Assembly (NCBI GenBank): GCA_030248215.1
Contig: JASANG010003018.1
Coordinates: forward strand, 62,001-126,000
Source of the DNA: Enoplolaimus lenunculus
Lineage: Eukaryota > Nematoda > Enoplea > Enoplida > Thoracostomopsidae
Direction of reading: 5' to 3'
DNA length: 64,000 nt
Below, one piece after another: positions 1 to 12,069 of the stretch. How positions within the stretch are numbered: position 1 is the stretch's first letter; each line of letters begins with the position of its first letter. The notes under the pieces were generated by a model. The model searched no databases. It was not told the origin of the DNA and saw nothing but the letters and a program-made list of their open reading frames with translations. The translations under genes and the position numbers were made by a program.

Positions 1-1186
1 CCAATTTTTCTGAAATCTTACTACAATGAACTAAAGATTCTATCAGATATTCGATCCATACCACTTGTTACATAGAAGTACTTTGTTCCCAGCTACTTGT
101 CGAAATATTTTTTGCTTCAACTTATAATATTTAAATGCCTGCTTTCAATTTTCAAAAGCAAATACATTTGAACGTGTTTTCAAATACACCACCCTTTCTT
201 AAGTGTACATTTACATAAATATATAGCCGAAGAGCACGCATCCCGGGTCCGGATATTGCGCTGTAGTGCTGCATTTTGGCAAGTTGCAACCAATTACAAA
301 CAAACCGTCATGTGCTATGTTCATAATATTTTGAACAGTTGCCTTGTTTACAGTACAGCCGTAGCCTGAGCACTGAGCTTAGCTTTGGTATCCTAGCTTT
401 ATGAAACTAATATCCACTCATACAGCTAGATAACCAAAGACAATCACGAGCGCCACGTTTATGCAACATCCACAATATCATGCGTCCATCAGGTAACTGG
501 TGAGGGCCAGTGGGACGGATATTGAAGCTTTTTGGTTCCAGTAGCCGTGATTACTAAATCGGACTACGAAAGCAATCACGTGTATTTGAAGAACATAAAT
601 TTTAGTCTTTTTTCAGCATGTCAGCCCTGAACAAAGCAAATTTTTCCGTACTTCGATGCATACTTTGGTTATAGGAAATATATGTGTTGTGTTCATAAAT
701 AGTGCATGTAGACACAGTCCGAGCATGTAACATGCCAATTTGCCATTAATGCCAATTAATCGTTGGACCAGGCCAAATCACCATTCTAAGTAATAGCAGT
801 TTGGCTTAAGCCAAATAGTAATTTTGAGATTTATTCCAATGCCAATACTACACAACCATCATTGATCGGTTGTCGTTGGTGCACTCGCATGCAGTCAGCA
901 TACGATTTCGTTTTTGATGATATCATACTGATTCTTACTGCGTCTGTCCTCCTGAGGGCTTCGAATTACGCTTGGATGAGACACCTAAAATGTTTAAAAA
1001 CAACGATTAAACTGGAAAAAATTGCACAGTGTAAGTGACATGGACCCATATTATGACATGAAAATTGAAAATGTGGCGTTCAGAAAACGTAAGTAAAACT
1101 TTTTCCGTGGGATTTTTTCAAAATCTTGAATGCTGATTGTTTTTAGGTGTTCCGGGAACGAGTCATTCAATATGAGCATAACGTCC
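1..1186. other. No gene or recognised repeat
   Basis: AT-rich, no open frame above 60 codons with splice context, no repeat shared with the rest of the window seen by eye. Confidence 0.5.
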
Positions 1187-1480
1187 GTGCTCTGTAAAAA
1201 ACATCTACTTAAAATAGTTTAGTTATATTTTGCTAACTTTTTTAAGTATAAGTGTACTTAATATTGAGTAAATCATTGCTTAAATAATGTAAATAAGTAA
1301 AACTACTGCTGTTATTTGATGAAAGCAAATGTAAAGCCGAGAATTTTGTGTTTGTTTAAAATTAAGGAATACTTTGCCAAGCACCATAGTATGTAAAACC
1401 GATACTTAATTCTGCAACAGTTTTACTTAATTTTAAGTATATTTTTGAGTAAATTATCACTGAAATGGTTCCGTGTAAAG
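1187..1480. mobile_element. Inverted-repeat element, TCTGTAAAAAACA..CTACTTAAAAT type
   Basis: CTACTTAAAATAGTTTAGTT at the left, TTAAGTATA/TACTTAATT words arranged as internal inverted repeats. The left 150 bp recurs in opposite orientation at 7890-8016 (TACTGTAGTATTTTAAG side). Confidence 0.6.
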
Positions 1481-2059
1481 ATGGCTACTTGTGCCCCCTC
1501 CCGTGCGTACGGCTTAGAGGAGAGCAACTTATTCTAACTGTAAAAACTTGTGTTTAGAAAAGTAGCTTTTAATCTTGGTGATAAGCATCAGCGGCACTTA
1601 TTGTTGGATTTCGGGGTCCTGGTATTTAAACCAACCTAGATTGTCAAACAGCATCAGGCGGTGTTGAAACACAACTCGCATAAACACTTTTCATGTTCGG
1701 TATTAAACAAGAATCAGCAAGGATAAGAGCAAACAGCGGTCTCGAACAAAAAATGTAACAAATGTACATATAATTAATTGAGAAATCTAATAAATTGATC
1801 ACAAGAGGCGAATTCTCGTGCCATTTGCACAGTCATTTTTTACATCAAATGTCTTCTTTGCTTTATTTTTCAGTTTTCTTAATTCTGAACGAATTTGTTC
1901 GACAGTTTAGCTTTTACAATGATAACAACGCCCTGTGGTAATTGTTATAAATACTACGTGTGGTGTAGAATTAAATTTTATCCGGTTTTAGTTGGTTTAT
2001 CAATACATTATTTTAGATATGTCTCGAGTAACACTATCTACGGTTCGGAGACCATACAC

Positions 2060-2224
2060 AGAGTCCAAATAGCCCAGAACAGTGCCGGGTCGTTTTCCGA
2101 GTTGCTATAATAGAGTCAGTTTAAGCTTTAGACTAATTTTTTTGCTTAGGCTTAGATTTACGCTTAGGCTTAGGCTTAGGAATATGCTTATACTGCTGTT
2201 CCGGCCCTGTTCTATACATGGGCC
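2060..2224. mobile_element. TTAGGC-cored MITE (ATGTATAGAACAGGGCC family)
   Basis: Right end CCGGCCCTGTTCTATACATG GGCC; left end decayed; shared flank GCTATAATAGAGTCAGTTTA; core of TTAGGC hexamers (about 2143-2186). Confidence 0.75.
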
Positions 2225-3504
2225 GTCCAAATTATCAAATCAAACTTTTTACATTGCTGAAAGCTGCAGCTTAAATTTTTCGAGAGCCAGGGGGATATTG
2301 TAAGACTCGCAGATAAAAGTGGGATGTGAGAAACTGCATTTAAATGCTAAAATTACGACTTCAATCATTAGAATGGTTCAGGGTTTACAGAATTGGGACA
2401 ATCACAGGCTGAAAAACCACAGTGTGTACTTTATTGAGATTGATTTTTAATTTTACGATGTGGAAGATTTTCAATCGTGCTTGTAACTCATTGAAAACCC
2501 TTGAATGCCCCTCGTGAACAAATTTAGCCACCCTGGCAAGGTGAGCTGGCTACGGGCCTATATCCCAGCTTTAAAATGTTCCAGTCTAAACAACTTGGCT
2601 AGTAGGAAGATGCATTATTCGATATTCTATATTTGTCTCTGCCACATAGACTTCTCTCCGGGGTTTCGTTTACAGGTGCACACCCTTAAGGTCGGTATAT
2701 CGCTGCCGCTTCTACGAGCGTCCAAATATAGATCAAGGCCGTAACACTAGTATAAGCATATTCATAAGCCTAAACCTAAGCCAAAGTGTAAGGATAAAAA
2801 CTTCAACTTACTTCATATCATTCCGACGAAAGAACGGTCAGCCGCTGATCTATACACGAACCTTACGAGCAAACAGCAACGGATCTAGCCTTTTCTAGCG
2901 GGGAATCCGAGACGAGATATTTTTTGGATTATATAACCGTACGGAAGGTGTATAGCGCATACATCATGCAATAGCTTGCGCTACTTCTATATACTAGCCA
3001 GGAAAGGTTAAATTCATGACACGTGTTAAGGAAATGAAGCCTCAAAATTGATAGGATTGCCGACCGGGGTTGGAATCGGCCCGGTTTGTTAGGGCTCGGG
3101 CCCATCACTCTCGGTCTGGGTCCGCCCCGCCTGGGCCCTGTCCCGCAAAATTTCACATTTTTGGAGCACAAAACGAAATATCAAACAAACGGTACTGTGG
3201 TTGCAAATTAAGTATGTTGCCATACATGTCAATCTGTCGTGAGAAAATATAAACTGAAATATAAATGTTTCCATACAAAACGTCTGACCGAATAGCAAGG
3301 AAACAGTTTTAGGCCAATTTCAAGGTTTTGTGTGCGTCTGTTGTGTGTGAACTGAGTGTCGGATCCGGGCACAACTTAAGACATAATGTGATAAAAATTA
3401 ACAATTACAATTCTGAATGGATTGATTTTAACAACAAAATGTGAGTTGGCTCTACTAACGGATCCAGAAAGGGGGACAGGGCGGCGTACGCCCCCACATT
3501 AGAA
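2225..3504. other. No supported gene; TTAGGC traces and a GC-rich patch
   Basis: Contains scattered CCTAAGCC words (2760-2790) and a patch of GGGCCC/GGCCCG words (3070-3160) echoed at 4045-4140. Open frames here are short and without splice context. Confidence 0.45.
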
Positions 3505-3715
3505 CTATTTTTGTGATAAAATTGTAAGGTCCGTACCTAACAATGTTCCCCTCAGAAAATGCTTTTTTTAAAAAAGATAAGGTCTTTAATTTTTCCCTCA
3601 GAATTTTGTTGTGATAAAATGATAAGCTTTTTACCTTACAATTTTTGCCGGTCAGAAAATTTTTTTGGTGAAAAATGGTGTCGTTTCTACCTTACAATTT
3701 TTGCGTTTTATAACG
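3505..3715 (+). repeat. Degenerate tandem repeat, about 55-60 bp period
   Basis: TGTGATAAAAT...GTAAG...ACCTTACAATTTTTG...TCAGAAAAT recurs about four times with many changes. Confidence 0.6.
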
Positions 3716-4140
3716 GTTTCCATTTCGCCTCCCATTTCTCCTGGATTCGCCGCTGGTTGTCGGAATGAGCCAGCGGTTAATTATACATTACGTCGGTTCT
3801 TGATGGAAACTGAAAATAGAGTTTAGTGATTTTTAATTTTTTGATATCACCGTTACTGCGAAATCAGTTTCGGAGCCAGTTGTAGAAGTTTGGCCAACCC
3901 ATATATCCTAGCAAAAGCAAAGAAAATCAAACTTGATTTGAAAAATGTCCTCATCTTAACGTTGTGTATACAAGCTATTTACACGGCGAATAAAATATTA
4001 AACACTATTAAGGCTTAGGCTCTGGCACAGGGAAGTGCTGCTATTCATTTTGTCTGGCGATCCGGCCCCGGCCTGCTTAGACTTGCGGGCCCAATATGTG
4101 GGCCCGGGCCCGAACCTGCCGGGCATTGGTTTTGGCCGGT

Positions 4141-4627
4141 TCAAACCCTGTTGCGGACAAATCTTAGCCGGCAATGCGAGCGAAAATCCATTCGGTATTT
4201 AACGTTGTCCTTGTCAGCAGAGCAAAAATCCCACTTGAAGCAATGACTGTCACCACAGTTTTCCGGCGAGGAAACAAACTTTTTGAGTTCCGAAATTTCA
4301 CCGTGCGCTTTTAACAGTTTGTGATATATTAAGATTGACCCATTTCGCCGTAAGTGCAAAAATTTTAAATACCTGATGCAGCATCGGCATATTTTTCACG
4401 CGTTTGACTGAAAAACATCTCCAAGCTTCAGATGAACCATTAGCGTCGCAAAATTTTAGCACTGCAGAGCCGGTGACGGATACGTCGTCCCAATTCGCCT
4501 TAAATCCGCCAATACCAGAAAAAGTATATATTTCAAAACTAACAATCTGGATTTTACTGTATGAAAGGCAAAAGTAAACCGATTTATTTATAGAAAAAGC
4601 CGGTGCAGAATAGATAAACAGACACAT
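4141..4627 (-). other. Weak exon candidates in a GC-richer patch (minus strand)
   Basis: Two adjoining open stretches on the minus strand. The first (about 4375-4530) includes NWDDVSVTGSAVLKFCDANG and ends at a donor-like CATCAG|GTATTT. The second (about 4141-4305) includes ENCGDSHCFKWDFCSADKD with spaced cysteines. The phase between them does not fit the obvious acceptor, and a second frame is also open, so a gene is possible but not shown. Confidence 0.22.
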
Positions 4628-5010
4628 TCAGCCACCACCACAGGTACCAAGCGAATGCGTGTGGTTTTACGCGAGATAGCGCTGCCAACAATAACAACAA
4701 GCTGTACGAGCACAGCAGACAAGTATTAGCGCAGCTAAACACCGTATATTTTCATCATTTGTGTTTTAAATGCGGTAAATTGGCAACCGGACGGTTTGTT
4801 ATGGTCATATTTTGATGTGGCACCCTGGCATATGATAAATGTGTCAAAGATGTTTTCCATGTTATAAAAGTCCATCTGCTAAACAATCAGAGGCTCAAAA
4901 TCAGTGTATAGCTTGAGCGTCAGGATTCGTTTTTTTCCGGGAAAATTGAACTGATCGGAAAAAACGTTTTTCCGTTTTTTAGGAAAAACGGAAACATTAA
5001 AAACCGTCTA

Positions 5011-5212
5011 CACTGCAAAAAAATGGTGAGTGAAATTGATTCTCTCCGAAATAGGATCTACGGGAAGAGTCAAAATTCGGCTCCGGCAGAGCCAAATTTG
5101 ACGTACTAATTCGGTCGTTTGACTCTGGCGGAGTCAAATTTTGACTCAGTTTGTGTAGTCCCGTAGAGCCTATTTCGGATAGAGTCAAATTGACTCACCA
5201 TTTTTTGCAGTG
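5011..5212. mobile_element. Mariner-like MITE (CACTGCAAAAAATGG family), copy 1
   Basis: Foldback element with ends CACTGCAAAAAAATGGTGAG / CTCACCATTTTTTGCAGTG flanked by TA on both sides. Interior made of repeated GACTC/GAGTC words. TA target duplication points to Tc1/mariner mobilisation. Confidence 0.85.
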
Positions 5213-5807
5213 TACTCGTGCCTTAACAAATGCGAAGCCGTTAATGACCCTTGTGTCCAGTGCCAAAATCATACTAAGAAAATCAAGTGACTGTTTTCTA
5301 CGAATATATAAATATCTCAAAATACACAGAGCACAACAATCGTTTGGTATATCCAATCAAACAGGTGTGTCACAACGCCCCTGACACTTAAACTAAACTC
5401 GCGTCCGATGGGAGATATAAGGAAAGGGATTTCTTAGTTTTCCTCGGCGTTAATTCGCTGATACCAAAGTTATTTGCTAAGAAAAATACATTTTTTGGAA
5501 AAGTCATTGTGTTTTTCGGTTTTGTCTACGGCTTCAAAAACCGGAAAACCAAAAAAACCGTTTTTCGTTGCTTTTTCCAGATGCCTAACCGAGACTCAAT
5601 GTCAAATCAATTGGGCCGTAGCGAGCTCACTTTGCTAGTGGGGATAAAAAGTTTGTTGGAGGGGCATACAACGGATTCCGATTATGTTTAAAATTTTGCA
5701 GTGGATGGCCAAAATTTTGCCAGGAGGTTCAGCCATCGTTTGGCTCAATTTGACAACGGGCTTACCAAGTGTTTGCTTTTTCGTTATGCGGCAGTAACTC
5801 CATTTAA

Positions 5808-6050
5808 TTAACCCTTTATCACATGAATATTTTCTATTTCCCCTGAGACCTACATTTATGCTAGGATTCGAACTCCAGTGACTGGAGTGGGGAAAGCTTT
5901 ACGCTCAGCCCGAGGGGGCTCTTACGTCTTGCGGTGATTTAGCGCTATGTATACGTGTTGCTATTGTTAAACACGGTGCGATATATATTATTTAACGTAT
6001 ATACACTGCGCTGAGTTGCCTATAGGCAACTCAATGTGAGAAGGGGTTAA
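5808..6050 (-). mobile_element. TTAA-bounded MITE with tRNA-like core, copy 1
   Basis: Bounded by TTAACCCTTTATCACAT and ATGTGAGAAGGGGTTAA. Carries the 20-bp palindrome GAGTTGCCTATAGGCAACTC. The tRNA-like part is shortened compared with the other copies but still has the B-box complement (ATTCGAAC). TTAA target plus CCC/GGG ends is the piggyBac pattern. Confidence 0.8.
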
Positions 6051-6232
6051 ATGATTGCCTGAAATTTACAATGAACCTGTGACTTCAGTTGTAGCTCTGT
6101 TAATGTTTGCGATCCTCTGGATCAACTTAGTTCTAAAGTGGCCGAGGAAAGGTCGGACTGGTCCTAGTTGGTTTCGGCAGAAGGATCCGGTGAACAGTTA
6201 AAAACGGTAAAGATCAGGGGTGGAAATTTGCC

Positions 6233-6500
6233 TTGCTTAGGTTTCTGCTTAGGCTTAGGCTTAGGAATACGCTCATTTTTACGCTTAGGATTAAGCTTAG
6301 GCTTAGGAATACGCTCATTTTTACGCTTAGAATTAAGCTTAGGCTTAGGAATACGCTCATTTTTACGCTTAGGATTAAGCTTAGGCTTAGGAATACGCTC
6401 ATTTTTACGCTTAGGATTAGGCTTAGGCTTAGGCGTAGGCTTAGAAATACGCTCATTTTTAGGCTTAGAATTAGGCTTAGGCTGGGCTTAAGATTATGCT
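6233..6500 (+). repeat. TTAGGC-derived tandem array with 42-bp period
   Basis: GGAATACGCTCATTTTTACG recurs at 42-bp spacing (from about 6264, 6306, 6348, 6390, then 6444), joined by blocks of GCTTAGG(C/A). Flanks CTTTTCCGCCGCTGTTCTTT resemble the TTAGGC-cored MITE ends. Open in several frames on both strands only because of the repeat. Confidence 0.85.
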
Positions 6501-6539
6501 TATAATACTTTTCCGCCGCTGTTCTTTACATTGACCGGA

Positions 6540-7889
6540 ATTTGAAAAGCGCTGTTTGTAGTGTTCCGCTATAATTTATGCGTCAAACTTTTTGCTTGTT
6601 TTATTTTTATTGACATAGAAGCAGTAATGTACAATTTGCAATCCCTACCAGTATAAAGGTTGTTATACCATCAAGAAACAGATCAGCGCAATGTGTCTAT
6701 AAAGCAAAAATCAGTAGTAAATACAGAAATTTTTTTGCCACCGGACCACGAAAGCGTTTCAAAGTATACTTTGTTTTAAACAAATTTTACTAAACGTATA
6801 GTTCTGTATCAAATTACGTTTAATGCTACGATTAAGCACCAGAAATGTATCTGTACAAGAATTGGTTATTGCTGGCCCGTACCCAGATCACTTTGCTAGG
6901 GGGGCTAAAAAATTTAGGAGGGACATACAAGGGTTTTCAATGACTCACAAACAAGGATGAAAAAATCTTTAATCGTGGAACAAGGGCGTAGCTCTAGAAT
7001 CTTTGCATCACCGTAGGATTCAGAAAGGTTAATATTCTAAGCTTTCAAGAACTACTTACCATGTTCTATCAAACTATTAGGGAAAGGCAGGTTACAGCAG
7101 CCTCATGCGGGTCATGTTTTATACGACTACCAGCCAATAAATTAGCGAACTCGCGTAATGCCATGCCCTTAAATAAGTTAAATGGAAATTCGCAAACGGA
7201 AACTATTAAATACATCACAGCTAAACTGATTTAAAACCACCATTAAGTGCATAAAACTATGATTTTAAATTGCATAAATTTCAATTTGCCGTCACAATGC
7301 GGCATAGCGTATAATTCAATACTGTATAGTAATTGTAACCTCAAAACAATATTTTAGTGCATTTGCATTCCAAATATTTCGAGATGTACTGAAATTGACA
7401 GGCAACTATTAATGTTCAACAGTACTCGCCATCGGTGACGTGACAACAGAATTAACGCATTTAAAAATGATTTAAAACAACGTGGAAGCGATATAGCAAC
7501 ACTTAAATGGCTAATCATTAAAATCGCTAGTTCACATTGTGTCAAATTACGGCGACTAAAATTGTGGTTGATACTTTTGCTTTAAACTGTGTTGTCTGTT
7601 TTATAGGTGCAACTGTGCATTTCAAATTGTTCACGCAGTTCATCAAGAACTCGGATGAAATAGAAAATATTCATGCAAAAAAGGTTAACTTTTAGCCGTG
7701 CAAAGGTTAATACGTATGACTTCAGATGTGCGACACGGATAACTGAAACATATATCTCTATATTATTAAAGCTGGAATGCGTCACATACGTACTTTGAGC
7801 AGCGTTTCAGCAAATTCATATATTTACGAACCGTGTGCAAATAAAATGGAAGTTTTCATGCAAAGAAAATTGTTCTTTTGATTTTTTAA
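6540..7889. other. No supported gene
   Basis: Short open frames on both strands at 7350-7790 have no convincing splice junctions or family resemblance. Confidence 0.4.
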
Positions 7890-8016
7890 TAACAGCAGTA
7901 GTTTTACTTATTTATATTATTTAAGCAAAGATTTACTCAATTTTTAGTACACTTATACTTAAAAAAGTTAGTAAAATTTAACTGTAGTATTTTAAGTAGT
8001 GTTTTTACAGAGCGTA
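7890..8016. mobile_element. Second copy (opposite orientation) of the 1187-1480 element
   Basis: AACAGCAGTAGTTTTACTTA to AGTAGTGTTTTTACAGAGC is the reverse complement of the 1187-1320 stretch with few changes. Confidence 0.65.
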
Positions 8017-8649
8017 TATACTTACCAAAGTGAATTTAGGGTTTCTACGGATGTAACTAAAGATGAAGGATGTTACGCACTCAATCCTACATTGAAAAGT
8101 TGTCACTCAAATTTCAAAGTTTGGACAAGGCTTGCTTAAAAGCAAATACTTACTAATTTTCAAGACAAAAAGTTTTTACCAACAAATCGTCCAGGATCTA
8201 GACATTTATCTAAGGAATTGAATCGAATTAATACTTTGGTCTATTTTTCTACGCAGTGTTTAAAACAAAGTAGACAAGCTGCCACGGTCATTACGGCCAG
8301 AAATTCACCTTGAATGTTAACAATTTCTAACGAACAAGAGGCCTGGGCATTAGATAGAAGTGAAATTACAAAGACGGATCTTGGGATCTATGTATTGGAT
8401 TCCCCCACAAGGACTCGCTCCATGTGTCATATTTGTTAACAACTAATAAACAAAGTATACGAGACGTGTCACGTCTAGGGTTTGTCTTTACGCGTTCAGT
8501 AAATTTTTGTCGTCAGTTAATTGTGTTTTTAAGTAAGAACATAACAAAAACGTCTCTGTATTCTCAAAATTGTCATAGATAAATGTACATATATGGTAAC
8601 CGTCACTTTATTTCATGCTTTTAAACACGTGCTACCGATACATATTTTT

Positions 8650-8792
8650 GGCCAATGTTACTTTTAGGGCCGCAACAGTAGATTAAGCGTATTCCTAAGC
8701 CTAAGCCTAAGCAAAGAATGCTGTGTAGAATGTCAGCCTGCTCTTTTACGGACCCACCCCAAACCGGAACGGCCCTAAAAGTAACATGGGCC
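8650..8792. mobile_element. TTAGGC-cored MITE, second family (ATGTTACTTTTAGGG)
   Basis: Ends GGCCAATGTTACTTTTAGGG / CCCTAAAAGTAACATGGGCC are inverted; short CCTAAGCCTAAGCCTAAGC core next to one end. Confidence 0.82.
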
Positions 8793-9253
8793 CATATTTT
8801 TGGTGAAATGATAAATATGGAATATTAAGTGAAAAAATAAACGGGAAAATTTTGAAATAAAACTTTTCAAAGTCAAAGTCTACCGATAGTGATGAACTAT
8901 AAAAACATTGTAAAAAGTGAAATTCGGTTCGCCTCGAGGATATTACTCAACAGGATTAATTAATTTTTGTACGTTTTGATCAGCAATGGGCTCTCTTGAC
9001 GCCCCGTTTTTCGGTTACTAGGCGGGTTTTGGGGACGTTTCCCAATACCCTGCTCCGTTACTTTTAATCTCTGGAAGCAATCCATATAGTACGTATGCGG
9101 GTAAATTGATATGTCTGTCAAAGACATGTGTTAAGTACTGATTAATATGTTATTAGCTGACCGGTTCAATGATTCGTCTAAAATGTTTAAAACCGTAGAC
9201 TAGAATTAGTTTAAAACTTTCCATGTGTGCCGTCAAGCGTTCAAAGGTTAAAC

Positions 9254-9410
9254 ATGCACACAAAAAAGTATTTATGAATTTATTCAGAAAAGTGTTTTCT
9301 GAGGCAAATCTGAAAAGCTTTGCTGATATTTAAGACAATTTTTCTGAAAATAAGTGGAAACCGTTTATTTTCAGACTTTATTTCAAAACTTTTTTTGAAA
9401 ACATTTCTGT
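9254..9410 (+). mobile_element. Dispersed AT-rich repeat (TTTATTCAGAAAAGTGTTTT)
   Basis: About 155 bp matching 17853-18003 on the opposite strand at roughly 85 percent by eye. Confidence 0.6.
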
Positions 9411-9741
9411 TAAAACAGAAATACTTTTCAAGTGCACCTTGCTAATCATACTTCTCAAATGTAAGAAATTTTTTCTTAAATATCAGAAATATTATTTTGA
9501 GTGTGTTTTCGAAAATTGAACCAAAACATTTAAATTCCAAGATTCTCATGCCGTTGAGAAGTTGCGAAGTATGTGAAAGAATATTGTAACGTTGGCCTTC
9601 ATGTGAAAGTTGATATCGGATCCGATACCGTGAATTCCTACTTAGTTCCATCACTGAGATAAGAAGTGCATTTTTCAGACGTTGCAATAACCGTTTGGTA
9701 TTTACAGCAGAAAAATTAACTTTTCTGAGTGCATACTCAAT

Positions 9742-9979
9742 GTGTAATGTTACTTTGAGGAACGTAAAAGTAGTATAACCGTATTCCTAAGCCTAAGCCG
9801 ACTGTCTAATGATATACGTATAAGTAAATCTAAACATTGAAGCGTAAGTCTAAGCAATAAGTTAGCCCACGGATTAAGCTAATGTATACTCTATTATAGC
9901 CCAAAAATTTGCGTTCCGATTTCAATTTCGACTGGCTTCAACATAAAGTCAAGCGCCACCCCTCAAAGTAACATGGGTC
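9742..9979. mobile_element. TTAGGC-cored MITE, second family, diverged copy
   Basis: AATGTTACTTTGAGG at the left and CCCCTCAAAGTAACATGGG at the right; CCTAAGCCTAAGCC near the left end. Confidence 0.7.
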
Positions 9980-10443
9980 TACTGAATCATGACAAACCTT
10001 CATTGCTTCTTGTAAAGAATTTCAAATAACGCGTTTGAAAATACGACTTTCCCATGTTAATATTGTACCAGCGCAAGGGGATTTGGTCAGAGGTTCCTAC
10101 GTGCAATGTGTGCCTTATACCATTATTTTATGGTTCATGTTTTGTATTTGCAAAAACAATTTTTAATCGTAGTTATTTAGCAAGCCTAAGAACGCAAGCG
10201 ATGATATTAAAATGTTTCCAAGAGTTTATTGGCCAGTGGCAAAGCCAGAATTTTATTTCGACAGGGTATATGCTGGTGTAAACTTTTTTAAAACCTTTGA
10301 GGTTATTCTAAATCCTGTTTTAAGAGCACTCAATTCCTTGTCATTCGAGAAATTTCAGAAGCCGAATATACCCCCCTCTCATTGTATTCGCCCTTGTCTT
10401 CGACATTTATCTATAGATGCCATTTATATTTGAAATATCCATC

Positions 10444-10714
10444 TTAACCCCTTCTCACATTGAGTTGCCTATAGGCAACTCAGCGCAGTGTATATACGTT
10501 AAACAGTATATATCACACCGTGTTTAACAATTGCAAAACGTATTCATTGTACTAAATCACCACAAGACGTGAGAGCCCCCTCGGGCTCGAGCGTCATGCT
10601 CCTATAGCTGAGTGGTGATGGTATACGCCTCCCATTCCAGTCACTGGAGTTCGAATCCTAGCATAAAAGTATGTCTCAGGGGAAATAGAAAATATTCATG
10701 TGAGAAAGGGTTAA
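10444..10714 (+). mobile_element. TTAA-bounded MITE with tRNA-like core, copy 2
   Basis: 271 bp between TTAA and TTAA, inverted ends TTAACCCCTTCTCACAT / ATGTGAGAAAGGGTTAA. Contains the palindrome GAGTTGCCTATAGGCAACTC and a tRNA-like segment: A-box TAGCTGAGTGGTGATGG at about 10599 and B-box GAGTTCGAATCC at about 10648. Confidence 0.85.
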
Positions 10715-11031
10715 CGGTGTCGCTTCCGATTGTACGCAAGCATAAAACACTAACGATCATGTTGAGTAATCAGCTTTCAGTTCAAAATATCAAATAATTT
10801 CTTTGCTGCTGTCGGTCCTTCAGTCGCTGAAGTGTGCTTTTAGCGAGTCGTCAAAGACAATATTTTCAATGTTAGCGCTTTCTGGGTTTAAAATGTTGAA
10901 GTGTACATAGGTTTCCACACCTCTTCAACTAAAAAATTCGAGATATCTTATTGCTGATGCTCATTATAAGTTGCATGTAAAAGCAAAGCATGCTCTTAAA
11001 ATGGTTTTGCAAGATTAGAAGTTTCATTACC

Positions 11032-11471
11032 GTAGTGACCCGATTAAAAGGGGGAACAGATATTTATTTGGATTGTCCAGTGGGCACTTCGCCGTTATTA
11101 GGTTACGGACTGTTATTTATTTTTAATCCGCCGTCCGCCGCAATTCGTTACTGATATATATGCGGTATGGCAACTATCCGTTGAATTAACGTTTATTTGT
11201 CGTGTATCAAACGCTTGAGCGATAATGCAAGGTTTTATATACTTAAGGATGTACTTTCAAAACTTAAGTATGATTTAAAGTTTTGAACTCAACATTATTT
11301 GGTTTTGGGATCCTTTATGCACTACAATTACGTATAATTGACATCTATGGACCATTATTTTTGTTTAGGAACTCAATCCGCTTACTAACTCTTATTTAGG
11401 ATACGGACTTCTTTTGATTGGGACTCAAAATGGGGACCCCTGTTATGACCCCCTCGTATTCGGGTCATTAC
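11032..11471 (+). mobile_element. About 440-bp MITE, GTAGTGACCCGA family, copy 1
   Basis: Ends GTAGTGACCCGATTAAAAG and TATTCGGGTCATTAC are inverted. Internal landmarks shared by all copies: GTTACGGACTGTTATTTAT, CCGTTGAATTAACGTT, GACTCAAAATGGGGAC. Confidence 0.8.
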
Positions 11472-11585
11472 AATACGCGCAATATATACAGTAAACAACG
11501 TATATTAGAGCGTATGATTAACGACCGCACAGCTTAGGCTTGGCTATAGGCTGATTCTTACGCTGAGGCATAGGCCTATTTTAAG

Positions 11586-11924
11586 ATGCGTATATACACT
11601 TTTGGTTCAGCACCGTTTGCTCATAAGGTTGCTTTTTGTTCCAGATACAAAAATTGTAATATTTTTAAACGTGCGATTCAAAAGCCATTTGCTATGTTCA
11701 GTCAATCTTTAACACGCATGTCCACTGCAAAATCGTATGAATGGTACGGACTCGGTCCAGCTATTGATCCAGCATTGATTCTCTGCATGTGCTCATTTGG
11801 TATTATGATAACATTAATAATTGCGTTTGCCTATATGTGTCCATTCCATTGTGCTGCAACTAAATCTCGAACGAAAACTGTCGATATTTCAAACAATGCG
11901 CAAACAATGGTAAACAAATTTTAA
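11586..11924 (+). CDS. Likely terminal exon of a single-pass membrane protein, family unknown
   Basis: Open frame of 112 codons. An acceptor (TTTTTGTTCCAG) at about 11645 suggests the true exon is about 11647-11924 and the upstream ATG is fortuitous. The encoded segment has an EWYGLGPAIDPAL turn followed by one strong membrane segment (ILCMCSFGIMITLIIAFAYM), two flanking cysteines (CPFHC) and a basic/polar cytoplasmic tail of about 30 residues. Composition is ordinary coding, unlike the surrounding low-complexity DNA. Upstream exons were not found. It ends about 1.06 kb before the stop of the ligand-gated channel gene, which runs towards it. Confidence 0.4.
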   Translation: MRIYTFGSAPFAHKVAFCSRYKNCNIFKRAIQKPFAMFSQSLTRMSTAKSYEWYGLGPAIDPALILCMCSFGIMITLIIAFAYMCPFHCAATKSRTKTVDISNNAQTMVNKF

Positions 11925-12069
11925 GCTTAGTGACAGCTTCCATGGTTTACTTGACGCCAAAATTATAACTGCGACAGTGCAGCGAATTGATATATTACTA
12001 AAGCAAAAACTGCAGAGCGTTTTCTGTAAACACGTATTGATACTTCAATTGTTGATTCACTCCCTCTAT

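Noticed and set aside
6168-6505. Leucine/arginine-rich open frames on both strands
   Set aside because: Simple translation of TTAGGC-derived repeats.
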